Positions 45,047-56,985 are shown, counted from the first letter of the stretch. The stretch: 64,000 nt of DNA from Dipteronia dyeriana (GCA_032871835.1 CM065296.1:117872146-117936145), one strand, 5' to 3'. Numbers and translations are program-made. The notes: generated by a model from the sequence alone, not told the origin.

Positions 45047-47930
45047 ATGCGACAACGCCTTTTCGCTATTGCTTTCGAAGCGCTTGATCGTGGAGATTTC
45101 CAATTAGTTTTTTGTGTTTGTAGACTGTTAGGGGAGATCCCTCCTGGTGAAACTTTTTTTTTAGGTGTTGACGTTTCCAGGCTTTACCCTAACGTCCGTT
45201 TAAGTTCTAGTTCTGAATCATCCAGTTCTGAATCTATCGTTTCTGATCATAGGGTTCCTCTTCGATCCAGGATGGGAAAACATCAAAGTAAAAGCGAGGT
45301 CCACAAGCACGGCTCGGGCAACGTTCGAAACAGGGAGCAAATTATTGATGAGAAAAAAGTTGAAGAGGAGTTTAGAACATCTCGTATACCTTTTTCTGTC
45401 GATCGCCCGAGTGGGTATGATACCGAGCCGAATATGGTCGGGGAAGATAAGATCGGGAAGTATCGCGCTCGATTTAACCTAGACAACTCGGTTATAATGT
45501 CTCATACTGGTGATGGAGCTGTATAGAACCCTCCTTCGGGTATATTGGCGATTTATGGGTCCATGCTCTGCTGTGGTGTGACTCTTCCTCTCCAGCCTTT
45601 TATTGCTTGGTTTCTGGCCGAAGAAGGGATCGCTTCAGCCCAAATGGCCCCGAATAGCTACAAGATCTTGATGTGCATATGGCATATGTGGAGCCGAATG
45701 AACCTATCACCTCCTTCCCCGGATGAAATCAAACATTTTTATACACTAAGGCAGTCTGGTCGGACGGGAACCTATTTTCTTATGTACAATCCGCCAGATT
45801 GTTGGGTCCCTGAGGGGATAAAAGTGAGTCGGGAAGTTGAAACCTCCACAGATGTAAAAAAGAGAGGTTTTGTGTGGGGATTTCCTTCATCGAACAAGCA
45901 CTGGAAGAATAGTTGGTTCTTTGTTGGAGGGAACTTAGGACTTCAGGTTACTCTCTCGGTCGGGGGGAATCAAACGGTGCTAAAGGTTCCCCATTTTTTC
46001 TGTTCTCCTGATATATGGAACAAGAAAAAACTTGACTTCTCCGATGCTGAGCTGGCCAGATTTGCTCGGGCTGCAGTGCGTACTCTGGAAAAAAGAGCAT
46101 GTTCTATCTTTTTAGCGAGAAGAAGATGATAGAGCTTGGCTTTTTTAGCCAGATTTCAGGCTATCGCAGACGACGTAAGTGGTCTTCCTTTTTTTCGCTT
46201 TTATATTACTTCTGACTCAACCCTTATTATTGTGTTTAGTGTATGATTCGGACATTGTTTGTGATGTTCAAGCTCGCCAGGTGAAATCAATTCTTCAGAC
46301 GAGCCAAAAAGAATCTTCTCGTCAAAGCAAGGAAGGTATTGCTCCACCTGAATCGGATGAGGAGTCTGATGAGGCTGATAAGCAAATCCCTGAGTACGTC
46401 TCTGAAGAGGTCATTCAGTCGACTGTAGGGGAATCTAGTGGTCCGAGTGGCCCTGCTGACAATGCTTAGAAGTTGCCTGAAGATAAGGGTAGGTAAAGTG
46501 ATGGTCTTGACGAGGGGCCCAGTGAGTCGAGCTCCCCGGTTGAGGTTCTTACCAAGTGGTTGGCTGCCGGGGATGGAGGTAAAACCTCTTATGGACAAGC
46601 AAATCTTGATCCTGACTTTTTAGGATCCTTCCGAGATGATGATCAGGAAGACCCTTCGGCAAATCTCAGTTTCCATCGTACTCGGGCTGAGAATCGGAAG
46701 ATGATCGACTCTCCTGCACGTCCTCATAAGGTTCCTCGGGTAATATCATTCATTGAGTCGAGTGATCATGATACTGAAGGTAGAGTTTCTCAAAAGGCAG
46801 AAACTCTAAACCTGAACAAGGATTCTTTGCCTCCCAATGTCGACGTTGTAAGGGCGGAATCCTCAGGAGACCCTTCTTATCCCTCTCCCCAGGATATACT
46901 AAGGGCGATGTCTTCTGGTCGGGTCTTCATTGGGGATGATTTTTAGAGCCGTTTCAGGGATGGTTCCTTAACGGATCATCTTCAGAATATCTTCAATGGC
47001 ACATCCTATGTAAGTCCTATTTTATCCCAACTGTTTAAGTCTTTTGCCTGTTAGATTTTTAATTTTAACCTCTTTGCAGATGGTGAACGAGTTTGCTGAG
47101 TTGATTCAGATGCAACATCATCAAGTTGATCGAATAAGATGTATTGAAGCTCAGCTAAAGGAGAGTGAGGATAGTCGTGCTCGGGTTGAGACGGTTTATC
47201 AGAGAGATGTGAGCTCTGCCCAGGAATTCACCGATCATTGCTTGGCTAAGCAAGTGGTAGCCGATGAGAGGGCTTCTTTGGCAGAAAAGAAGGCTGTATC
47301 CTTCCAAAATTACTCTCTGCTACCCAGGAGTCGATGTTCAAGGCTGAATAGAAGGCTGAAAAAGCTAGGTAATCTTACTAGCAGAAAATCCAAGATTTGG
47401 AGCTCCAAGCCTTGTCGGTCGAATCTCTTTCAAAGGAGGCTAGGCTGGAACTTGAGGTCCAAGGGGTTGACTGTTTCAAAAGGTCTTCGGCTTATGATGT
47501 CTTGCTTCTTTGGGAGTTTTAGCGGGGGCTGGTCTCGCCTGGATAGTTTTTCAAGGTAAAGAATCAGGCAACTGATAAAGCTCGAACTAACTGGGAGTTA
47601 TCGATAAAGAACCACGTGGACCGGTCCTTAGAATCTCTTCGAACTCAAATGAAAGAGTGGAGGGCATAATGTCGAAGTCAAGGTAAAGAGCCTCATCCTA
47701 TGCACTTGAAGATCCCGTCACAGCATTCTCTTTCGACCTTTTATGCGAATCAGGAAACTGGTGCGGATGGGTCGAATGCTGATGTTGGTCCGATCCCATG
47801 AACAAATTATAGTGAATGGATGGATGACTCGGTCGACACAATCGTCTGGCCGTTAAATGAGAGTCTCATTCATGAATACGAAATGGTACCTGACCCGAGT
47901 ATCGGTAAAAGCTCTAAGTCCTCACTTTAG
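45047..47930 (+). pseudogene. Spliced antisense ORF (aORF) of the Tat-like element
   Basis: This frame runs opposite to pol. It starts MRQRLFAIAFEALDRGDF and contains a plant transposon-protein domain (CCGVTLPLQPFIAWF, MAPNSYKILMC, RTGTYFLMYN, FFCSPDIWNKKK), similar to the Transposase_28 'gypsy type' family. An acidic linker, a coiled coil (about 47080-47300) and a C-terminal MDDSVDTIVWP block follow. Two introns are inferred at 46175-46239 and 47010-47079, matching the orphan copy at 5944-8582. Damage includes a TAG at 45524-45526 in place of a Trp codon, a frameshift near 46110, and stops near 46467, 46495 and 46945. Antisense extra ORFs are known in Tat-lineage elements; function is unknown. 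Confidence 0.8.
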
Positions 47931-48929
47931 CCTTTGGTGTATTTGTACAAATTTTTTGCGCTTTGTAATTACAGTTGATTTAATGAAGTCCCATATTTTT
48001 TGCCAACTGCCTTATTCTGCCAAGTATTTTGTATCCAACCTGCTTGATTTATTGCTCGAGTAACTTCACCGAGTATCTTATTTAACTTGGTTTTGTCAAG
48101 AACTTTTTTATCGGCTAACTTTATTTCTTCGTGCCAAGTTCTTAAACTGACTGATTATTTCTGCGCCAAGTATCTTATTAAACTGACTAATTTTGTTTGA
48201 GTAACTTCACCGAGTATCTTATTAAACTTGGTTTCGTTACCCGAAACAATTTTTAACGCCAAGTAACTTATTAAATTGGCTAATACATTTCTGTGTGCCA
48301 AGTATCTTATTAAACTGACTTATATTATTAACCGAGTCATCTTGAAACAAGCGAGTAGATTTATACTTACATTTCATACTCGGTTGCTACCCAAACATTA
48401 CATCAAGGTTCACCATGATCATATGTTCGAGTCCTTACACAGGTTATTGAGGACGTCTCATTATTTTTGTCTGTGTAAGGGTTTACCGAATCGTTAAGCT
48501 TTTGAATTGCTTAACACAGCTGCGCATCTCACCGGAATTTTTCCCGACAGCACCCCGAGCCGTTATCCAGAATCTAGTGCATCGGGTTTGCCTTTTTGCT
48601 AAGGTCGACTGACCTTACTTGGCTGGCGTGCTCCTTCGAGCTTTTCTGCCCGTTCGGGAATTTTACCAAATTAATGGTCCCGAGCATTCTATTTGTATGT
48701 TCTTATTATCATGCTCGTCTTTCATATGTTCTTATTATCATATGCTTTAGATTTCAAAAATCCTGAGTTTGGTTTTTATTTATAACTGCAAAACTAACAA
48801 TGATTAAATTTCAAAGCTAATAATTGACCTGACTAAAATTTTCCTAACTAAAAAGGAAACAAAATTTCAAGGATAAAAAATCTTCAAATATTGAGTGTTG
48901 CATGGTCGGGTTAAGACCTCTCCATCTGG
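47931..48929. repeat. Spacer with tandem subrepeats between aORF and pol
   Basis: Between about 48060 and 48330 the motif GCCAAGTATCTTATTAAACTGACT or its variant CACCGAGTATCTTATTAAACTTGG recurs five to six times at 35-60 bp spacing. Tandem subrepeats in this untranslated region are a known trait of Tat/Ogre-type elements. The rest of the spacer shows no gene. Confidence 0.7.
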
Positions 48930-50325
48930 TCATGCAGTCCAATATGCTCCATGGCCAGCTACTCCTTCAATCTTGTATGGGCATTCCCACTTGTCAGCCA
49001 AGGAAGCTTTGTTTTTTATATTTAGTGACACCTTTTTGTGTACCAGGTCTCCTAGTTGGAATTTCCTGATTTGAACATGAGAATTGTAGTGGCAAGTCAC
49101 TCTTTGTTGATATGCTATATTTCGTATTCGGGACTTCTCCCTTTTCTCTTCTAGCTCATCTAGACTTTGTAACAACATATCAACATTATGGTCTTCATTG
49201 TATGGTCTGACCCTGGGTGACGCATATGATGTTTCTATGGGGACAATAGTTTCTGTTACAAATGCTAAAGTGAATGGAGTCTCTCCTGTAGAAGTTCTTG
49301 CTGTCTTCCGATATGCCCATAATACTTCGGAAAGTTTTTCAACCCAACTTCCTTTCTTGGCATCTAGCTTTGCTTTGAGTGTATGCTTGATGATTTTATT
49401 TACTGTTTTAGCTTGCCCATTTGTTTGAGGGTGGGCAGGTGTGGCGTAGTAATTGGCAATTTGGTACTCTTTGCACAACTTTTTGAATTTTGGATTATCG
49501 AACTGGATACCGTTGTCAATGATGATAGTGTTTGGGACTCCAAACCTGTAGAGTATATTTTTTTTCACGAAATTTGTGGTATTTGCTAATGTGATATGCA
49601 CTAATGTTTCAGCTTCTGCCCACTTTGTGAAATAATCAACGACTACTGTTACATGCTTCGCTCCACCCCTATCCCTGCTGGCATTGGGCCAATTAAGTCC
49701 AATCCCCACATGGCAAATGACCATGGGGATGTAAGGATTCTAAGTTGTTCAGGGGATTGTCTGATATCGTTAGCAATCCATTGGCATGCATTGCAGCTTT
49801 CCGAACATTGTTGTGCATCCGAGAATAAAGTGAGCCAATAATAACCTTGTCTGAGTACCTTGTGTGCTAAACTTTTACCCCCAGTATGGTTTCCGCATAC
49901 TCCACCATGGATTTCCTGTAGTATCTGACACACATCTTCCTTTGATACACATCTTTGGAGTGTTCGGGGAAAACCTCCTTATGTACAGTTTTCCTCCGAT
50001 CAATGTGTATCGTGTTGACCGATACCTGATACGTTTGGCTTGTAAGGGATCTTCCGGGAGCACGCCTTCTTCCAGGAACCTTTTTAGTTGAGTCATTAAA
50101 TCGTCTGACGGTGTTCGGATTTCTGAGATTTCAAAGTTTTTTGGCTCAACTGTGCTCGGTTTGAGGAGATGTGCGATCGGAATAGTTTTTAGCCTGATTG
50201 TTGCTGATGCTAGTTTGGACAAGGCATCTGTCTTTTCATTCTCCTCCCTGAGAATCTGTACAATCTTATATTCTTTAAATTTCTGAAAGAGTTGTTTTGT
50301 TATGCCACGATAAGCTATCATATCT
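48930..50325 (-). pseudogene. Gypsy pol: integrase portion
   Basis: The minus strand from 50321 gives the linker after the second RNase H (REENEKTDALSKLAS). The integrase HHCC zinc region (HGGVCGNHTGG, CNACQ) follows near 49930-49770. The core has Asp in DLIGPMPAG and Asp in IIDNGIQFDN, but the expected Glu after the HPQTNGQ motif is Lys (HPQTNGQAKTVNK). The chromodomain-free C-terminus reads FQLGDLVHKKV. It is split into three overlapping frames by frameshifts at about 50000 and 49650. The Glu to Lys change should abolish strand transfer. Confidence 0.88.
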
Positions 50326-51254
50326 TCATCTCTGGCTTGGTATTCGTCCAGGACTTGGTTGACGACTACTTGTGAGTCGTTAAATATTTCGACCTCATCT
50401 GCTCAGAGGGCTATGCATACTCTGAGTCCAACTAGTAGTGCCTCGTACTCGGCTTGATTATTCGTTGCTTTGAAGTCGAATCTCATGGTACACTCGACAT
50501 CATCTCCTTCTGGGGTGCATACTACGATCCCTGCCCCGCTGTCGTGAGTGTTTGAAGAGCCATCGATATATAATTTCCATGAGAAACTCTTGTCCAACAT
50601 ATTTTTTTCTTCCAGGTTTGGTTGTGTGAATTCTACTATTAAATATGTCACAGTTTGGCCTTTGGACTCGATTGCCCATTTGGTTAGTCTTCCTGAAATT
50701 TCTAGCTTCTGTAAGATTTGCTTAAATGAGCAGTCAGTGAGGACTTGGATTGTAAGAGCCTGAAAGTATGACCTCAGCTTCCTTGCTACCGAAACCAATG
50801 CTAGGGCCATATTTTCTGCATGTGAATACCTGGTTTCAGCTAGAAGAAGTGTCTTACTGGTATAGTATAATGGCCTCTGTACTCCATCTTCTATTCTGAC
50901 TAGAACTGAGCTTGCTGCAAATTCCGTAATTGATAAGTACAAGTGGAGTATTTCTCTCATTTTCGGTTTTGAAAGGATGGGAGCTTGCCCTAGGTACTCT
51001 TTGATTTTTAGGAACGCCTGCTTGCATACTTCGTTCCATTCGAGTTCTTTTCCTTTTTTAATTACTTTAAAAAAAAGAGCACATTTGTCTGTGGCCTTTG
51101 AAATAAATCTGCCCAAAGAAGCTAAGCATCCTGTTAAGCGTTGCATTTCTTTTAGCGTCCTTGATGAAGTCATTTTTTTAGGGTGTTTCACGTTCATCTT
51201 GATTGATTGGAACAGAGTTTCTACCAGCTTCTGGTGCATCTGGTTCTGGCCCAA
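50326..51254 (-). pseudogene. Gypsy pol: end of reverse transcriptase, RNase H and archaeal-type RNase H
   Basis: The frame 51254-50403 begins in the connection after the reverse transcriptase thumb (LTGCLASLGRFISKATDK, FEW-like LEWNEVCKQAF). RNase H follows (RPLYYTSKTLLLAETRYS, KLRSYFQ), then a second RNase H of archaeal type (WKLYIDGSSN, GAGIVV, NNQAEYEALLVGL). The second domain is the Tat-clade signature. The polymerase core with its YXDD is absent: sequence upstream of 51254 jumps directly to gag N-terminal sequence. Confidence 0.88.
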
Positions 51255-51574
51255 CTATAACTGAATGAAGCCTTGTAAGTGGGGGATTAGAAGGTTGTGT
51301 TTCTTCTGCAGCTAATAGATCAACCTCTTCTTTTGCCAAGTCCGCTAACAACTATTGTAGTGCCTCACGGAAGCGTAGTTTCAGGTCTTCGCTGGTCGGA
51401 GGGATTTGTTGGATCCCCGCCAGAGATGTTGGTTGGTTCTCGATAGTCGTGGTGAGATCTCGTGAACTACCGCCTATATGAACATTATCTAGAGTTTTTT
51501 GGACATCCTCAGGACTGTTTCTGCTTCCACTTCCAGCTATTACTTTTAATCAAATCGAAGGTTCTAGCGCCAAT
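51255..51574 (-). pseudogene. Gag N-terminal remnant and primer-binding site
   Basis: The minus strand from about 51545 encodes a Ser/Thr/Glu-rich leader (SRNSPEDVQ, IPPTSEDLKLRFREALQ) typical of the start of plant gypsy gag. It has one stop near 51355. It abuts pol at about 51255, so gag C-terminus, protease and polymerase are deleted. TTGGCGCTAGAACC (about 51561-51574 on minus) is the likely primer site. Confidence 0.65.
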
Positions 51575-52457
51575 TGTTGACGTCGATTTCTCGATTTCTC
51601 GATTTCTCAATTTGTGAGAAAGTCAACAAGATTGGATTTTAGCCGTGACCTCAAAGAGAAAGAGAAAGAGAATGAGAATGAGAAAGAGAAAGAGAATGAG
51701 AATGCAATATGAAACTAGTTAGACACAAGTTTACGTGGTAAAACTCCGGTAATCGGAGAAACGTCCACGGGTGGTTGAACAAGCAACCGAGCCAAAATCC
51801 AACATTGAAATAAAGATTTACAACTCTCGATCTCTTTTTTTTCTCTCTGCGTGTTTTTCTATATCTTTCTATGACGAGATTATGAGTTTATTTATATGTA
51901 TAGAACCCTAATTTTTTTTGTACAAGTAATGAAAGATTTTTGTATTTAATTACAATTTGGTTACTTGTTGGAGTCGTATTTAACTTTGTCATAGTTCAGA
52001 GATTGTATGGAGATCGGATGAGATTCCGAAGATATAGTCAGTTTAGAACTTTATTTCCATATAAATGTGCAGTCTTCTTAAAGGAATAAAGTTGTTGTTT
52101 GATCAGAAACCTGTTTTTCTGTTTGGTATTTTGTTCTTCTAGAAGTTCTTGAAATGGATGTTTGTGTGTTTGAGCGTCACTTTTGGTTTACCCACGTGCG
52201 AATTATTTATTGGACTTCTTTATTCGGGCTTCTCGTTTTTGTCAGAGGGGAATATGACGTCAGCTGATCCCGAGTAGAACATGACGTCACCTGGTCCCGA
52301 GCAGGTCTTGCTTAGTACTTGTATTTATACTTACTCGGGTTCCTATTCCTTAGTGATATCCTGAAGGATATTTTCTGAATGTCTATTCGGATATCTACAT
52401 GACAATCTTATCCACCTTGTCAATTACGTGTATATCTGATAAAATTTACATATAACA
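51575..52457 (-). repeat. 5' LTR of the Tat-like element
   Basis: An 883-bp LTR that starts TGTTGACG and ends ATATAACA on plus. It includes an internal triplication of TTTCTCGA near 51588-51605 and a GAGAAAGAGAATGAG-type short repeat near 51655-51700. Confidence 0.92.
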
Positions 52458-53361
52458 AGTTTAATTAAAACTCATTTTATAATTTAATATTTATATAATT
52501 TTTTTTCCAAATTTCTAGACTCCTGGTCTAGCCTACTATTGACTCCGTCGATGCACACCCTAAAACAAATAGATCAGTAAATAAAAACCTATTTTAATTA
52601 TATATTTTTATAATCTTATTTTAAGTACACTCCATATGTTTGACTTTTTATTCATGCAATATTTATTTTCTCGTTAATGTTTTGATAAATTTTGAAAGAC
52701 AATATTTTGATCTTGTTAATTCAAATACGATAATTGATGAATATTAAACTTAATCCCGTTAGAGTATCACTTAAATACAATATTAGTTATACACTTGTGT
52801 TGTAGATTCTAATTTTTTGTATTAATCTTGTTATATATTTTTAAAATATATGTCTCCCATTAAATATAACTCCTTTATATTGTTAAAACTATTTTCATTA
52901 TTGAACCTATTTAAAATTATTTTGATCAAGTATTTTTAAGTTTAGCCCTCCCAAATTAATTTTTTTGGCAACGCCACTGCTCTCTAGTGGTCATCCCCTC
53001 CTTCAACCAAATCAGAAGAGGACGGTGGCTCTTTCACCGGCGTCCAAAACCAATCTCTAGACGTCCAGAACTGATCGTCTTCTGCAGCATGGTGTTATGA
53101 TGGGTTTGTGCTGTTCTAGATGGGTTTGTGGTTTTGTGGATGAATTTGGGGGTTTTGGTGTGGCGTGGACAGTGGAGATTTTGCTTTTGAAATTAAGTAG
53201 GGTAATGAAATTCGTATGGGCCTTGTGTCGTTGTGTGGTTAGAGCGAAACTGTGTGAAAATGAAGATCTCTATTTTGTCTTGGGTCATGCTTCTCATTTA
53301 GACCAACTGCGAATCTGCGATGGTGCCTCCATATGTTCGTGGTTCATATGCGATGGTGACC

Positions 53362-53390
53362 TCTACTTTCATATATATATATATATATAT
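53362..53390. repeat. (AT)n microsatellite
   Basis: About 14 AT dinucleotides inside the right part of MULE-A. Confidence 0.9.
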
Positions 53391-56300
53391 ATATCATTCT
53401 CCTTTTAATATTTTTAAAACTTGATTTTTGTTATTAATTTTTTTTATTCTCTTTAAATAAGTTTGTTTACTTCCCTTATTTTTTTTTCTATTCTCAAAAA
53501 AAAAAAAAATTGGTCTTTCGTTTTTTTTATTCAATTTTGTTTTGTTCTTTTTTTAAAATTATTATTTGGTTTTTACTTTTATTTTTTATAATTATTCAAT
53601 GGTGTTTTGGACCTTACAAAGATTAAACTAGGTAGAGTTAACAGAATCGTTAACCACCAAGTCTACCATTACATACAGGGGTGTTAGTGTAGAATAAGAA
53701 AACTTTTCATTCTAACTGTCTTTCACTCAAACCTCATGGGTGTCAGTGTAATTTGCCCATAATATTTAGGGTTAAAATCAATTTCACCCTCCAGTTTAAC
53801 TTATTGACCGTTATAGTCTCTCTAGTTTCAGTATTTCTCTGTTAGGTCCAAACGTTTTACTATTAAATATTAATCCATTTTTTAGTCCTTACCGTCAGGT
53901 TCTGTTAGAATTCCGTTAAATGAGTGCGGGCATACTGGTAAATGTATCATTAAAAATGATAAATATTAATAGAAAGTAATTTTTTTAATATATTAATATA
54001 AATTAATTTTTTATTAAAAAAATAATAATAATTAAAAAAATCAAACAAAATTCATTCATACCCTAATTCTCTCTCGACCTCTCTATTCTTTCTTAGGCTT
54101 AGTTTGGCAATGCTTCCCCAGCTGCTTTTGGGGTCAAAAGTGATTCCGGACAAATGATATGGTGTTTGGTAAATCTATGGGAAAGTGCTTTTAGGCCATT
54201 TTAGCTTCTCCCAACTGAGTTTTTGAGAAGCTAAAAATTCATGCTTTTGAAAAACTGATTTCTGAGGAAGCAAAAAAAAAGGCGCTACAGTGTTTTTCAT
54301 TAATGAATTTATACAAGACTTCTTATTTTATCCCTAAGCTTTCATAAAATTTCCCAAAAAAACCTAACATAACTGAAGAGCCAGCAACAACGATTCATTC
54401 ATGACTTCACCGTTCTCATCTCTATACACCGCATCTCTCTCTCTCTCTCGCTTTCTCTTCTCAAAAATCTAAAGAGCCATTCTCAGTCCAGACTTCTCCA
54501 TTCTCATCTCCTATTCACAACATCTCCATTCTATTTGTTGATACCAAGACACAAGACTGAGATCTCCACGGCTGGTGTTTGATTGTTCGCTACATCGGAG
54601 AATCAACACCCTTTTTTATTGATCTCATTTTGTTCTCTTGTCTTGATCCAGTAATCTTTCATCAACAATTTCATATTTTCCAGGTACATTATTTTGTATT
54701 CTTCAATTTTGTATTATTGAAAATTCAATTTCATTTAAATGTTGTTTGATATAATTTGAAGTATGGATTGGGTCTCTGTTTACTAATGAAGTATTAATTT
54801 AATTGTCATTTTTGTTGAGTTTTGGGAATGAAAAAGTGAAAATCCAATTTGCATATTATGTTTGATTACTGAGAAAATTGAAGATGGTTATGAATAATTT
54901 ACTGATGTTTGGTCTCTGTTTTGTGTCCCTATGTCTGGGTTTGTTTCATGTGTTTTTGTATGTTTTGTTTTTTGTATGTTGTATGTTTGTTTCCTGTTTT
55001 GTTTCCTGGTTATGAAAAATTGAAGACGAAAATTTGATGTTTGGTTTTTGTTGCTGCTGTGTTTGAGTGGTTTCGTCTTTGTTGCTGATGATGAATAATT
55101 GAGCGGTTTCATCTTTGTTTCCTTTGTTGCTGCTCTGCTTGGTTATGAATAATTGAAGATGGTTTTTGTTGCTGATGATGTTCCAGCTTTTTACTTTTCA
55201 CTAAAGTTAACCTGAATTTGGCTTCATCTTCAAACATATTGAAGCATGTGCTCATGGTATTTTGTTTTGTTGAAAAAAATGTAAATCTAAAATTCTAACT
55301 CATAATTATTGAAAGTTATTGAATCCTAATTTTTAAAAGTATCAGCAAATTATTGAAAGTTCAGTATAAATAGGTAAGGGGATCTCAATCCTATTTTCTT
55401 ATATCTTGTTTTGTGGGCTGGGAAACTTGTGTCATCTAAGGTATTTTGTTGTTGTTTCATGTATGTAAAGTGATTGAACTGAGGGTGCTCTTAGAGCTTC
55501 CATGGCTACTTAACTTCCACTGCCCATAATTGGGAGATACGACATGAAATACATATTCATATATAATGGTATTACAGATTTAATTAACCATAGTGCATTG
55601 GCACCATTTTCAACACTTAAATATTATATTACAAACTCCTACGTACACACTAGATGCCTCTCCCTGATATAAAGTATCTTTTGTTGTGGCATCAGGCAGA
55701 TTTATTCGAATTCGTGGGCTGATAATTGACAGAACATAAGACTCTTGACACACATATGACTAATTAGATTTACTTTTAGTCGATTAGGTATCAAATTATT
55801 ATTCAATTCTTGAAGAGGAGATACATCCACCTGATCAAAAAGGCTTCCAACATTTTGCACTTGTTAATAAATGTCTAATCAGAGGTGCTTATCTATCTTT
55901 AATTTATTATGTTTTGGTTGTTTTTGATAATTAGTTGAGTGTGTGTTAATAAAGTTAAATGTCAAATAGAAAACCGATTGAATTGGAATTTTATTTGATA
56001 AGGCGGACCGAATAGCTAGAGGGAAAGAAGATGACTGAGGATATAGATCATTGTTTGCTTGAAGGTTAAAGTGTTTGCTTTAAGTTTTGCATTTTGGAGG
56101 ACGGCGAATCCCATTCTTGCTTGAGAGCGTCTTTTTGTTTTCTGTGGTTTGTCTTTAGGTTGGGACGTGGGGTTGCCTTTGTGTCCACAATCAACTCAAA
56201 CTCAATGAACTTGTAATGTGCTCCTTCGAAGATATTAATATTTGGAATTGATTAGGTCACTTTGAAAGTGATTTTAATCATATTGAAGCTAGCTTCAGTT

Positions 56301-56985
56301 ATTCTACACTATTTACCTACCATTAGTAATAGTATAAAATTCTGCACCATCCATTAATTCTTTTAATTTTTAATTTCCAAATTAACCTTGGTAGGTAGCC
56401 AATCACCCCAGTTTTGAACAAGTTTCAATGATCCAAATTCAGAGTTACGATCCTAATCTATATATAATATTTTTTAATATAATAACTAAAGATCAATTGA
56501 AGATTATGCTTGGCTGTACTCTTTACGGTTCCTATATTTATAGTTTTTTTCATGTAAATATTGACCACTTTTGTAGGGTCATGCATGCTCCCATATATTT
56601 ACACTATTTACCTACCATTATTAGAAAAACAAAATGATCAAAAGTCAAAACCATGTTTTGGACTTTGGTTATTATTGCTTGTTAATCTAATTTTCAATTA
56701 TTACATGGATGCTCGCTACTTGTTTAAATGTTAGTCTGCATCACCAGTGACTTATTAGTTTGCCTTATGCTAATCCTTTTATATCTCTTGTTAGGATTGG
56801 TTGATAAATAGGAACCAAGTAATTTATTGTATTGATAGAGAGGTTATTAGTGAGTGAATTTAGCTAATGCTTGCTCATATGTGTTCTTGTAGTTGATAAA
56901 CTTCGGTACAATGTTCTTGTGTTCTTGTAGCTAACAAATATTAGGTTTGATATATATTTACAATGAGAATTTTGTGGCAAACAGA

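Larger units (their letters stand above)
43689..52457 (-). mobile_element. Tat-like Ty3/gypsy retrotransposon with antisense ORF
   Basis: An element of about 8.8 kb on the minus strand. The LTRs 43689-44526 (838 bp) and 51575-52457 (883 bp) share both ends (TGTTGACGTCGA and CATATAACA on plus). A primer site TTGGCGCTAGAACC lies inside the right LTR on the minus strand. The minus strand carries a partial gag and pol with RNase H, a second archaeal-type RNase H and integrase, a dual RNase H layout typical of the Tat lineage. The plus strand carries an antisense ORF. Flanks ATTTT and AGTTT agree at four of five bases. Gag C-terminus, protease and most of the reverse transcriptase are deleted, so the element is non-autonomous. 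Confidence 0.9.
34921..52553. mobile_element. Second, inverted copy of the same hAT nested in the first
   Basis: The segments 34921-34941, 43097-43688 and 52458-52553, once the later insertions are removed, form the reverse complement of the surrounding hAT. 43097-43495 matches the inverse of 52565-52960, and 43633-43688 plus 52458-52550 match the inverse of 34733-34900. The ends read CATGGCATCC and GACTCCGTCGATG, degenerate versions of the outer TIRs. The flanks (CCACCCAC / CACACCCT) give no clean 8-bp repeat. Confidence 0.75.
34729..52979. mobile_element. Non-autonomous hAT element nested in MULE-A
   Basis: The left end is CACTGGCGGAGCCAATAG. The right end, reverse-complemented, is CAGTGGCGTTGCCAAAAA. 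A perfect 8-bp target duplication CTCTCTAG (34721-34728 and 52980-52987) marks it as hAT. Its own sequence is 34729-34920 plus about 52554-52979, roughly 620 bp, with no coding region. CAGTGGCGGAGCC-type ends are widespread in plant hAT derivatives. Confidence 0.9.
34503..53758. mobile_element. Outer Mutator-like element (MULE-A) containing a transposon nest
   Basis: The left terminal repeat begins GGGGAAATTACAATGACACC. The right one, reverse-complemented, begins GGGCAAATTACACTGACACC, and similarity continues for about 90 bp. A perfect 9-bp target duplication ATAATATTT flanks it (34494-34502 and 53759-53767), as expected for Mutator. Without its nested hAT the element is only about 1 kb (34503-34728 plus 52988-53758). 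It carries no transposase of its own. Its own right half contains a G/T-rich transcribed-looking segment near 53040-53350 and an AT microsatellite at 53362-53390. Confidence 0.9.

Noticed and set aside
52988..53408. 103-codon plus frame as a host gene in MULE-A
   Set aside because: No recognisable domain, it runs into an AT microsatellite, and it is bounded by transposon ends; at most a captured fragment.
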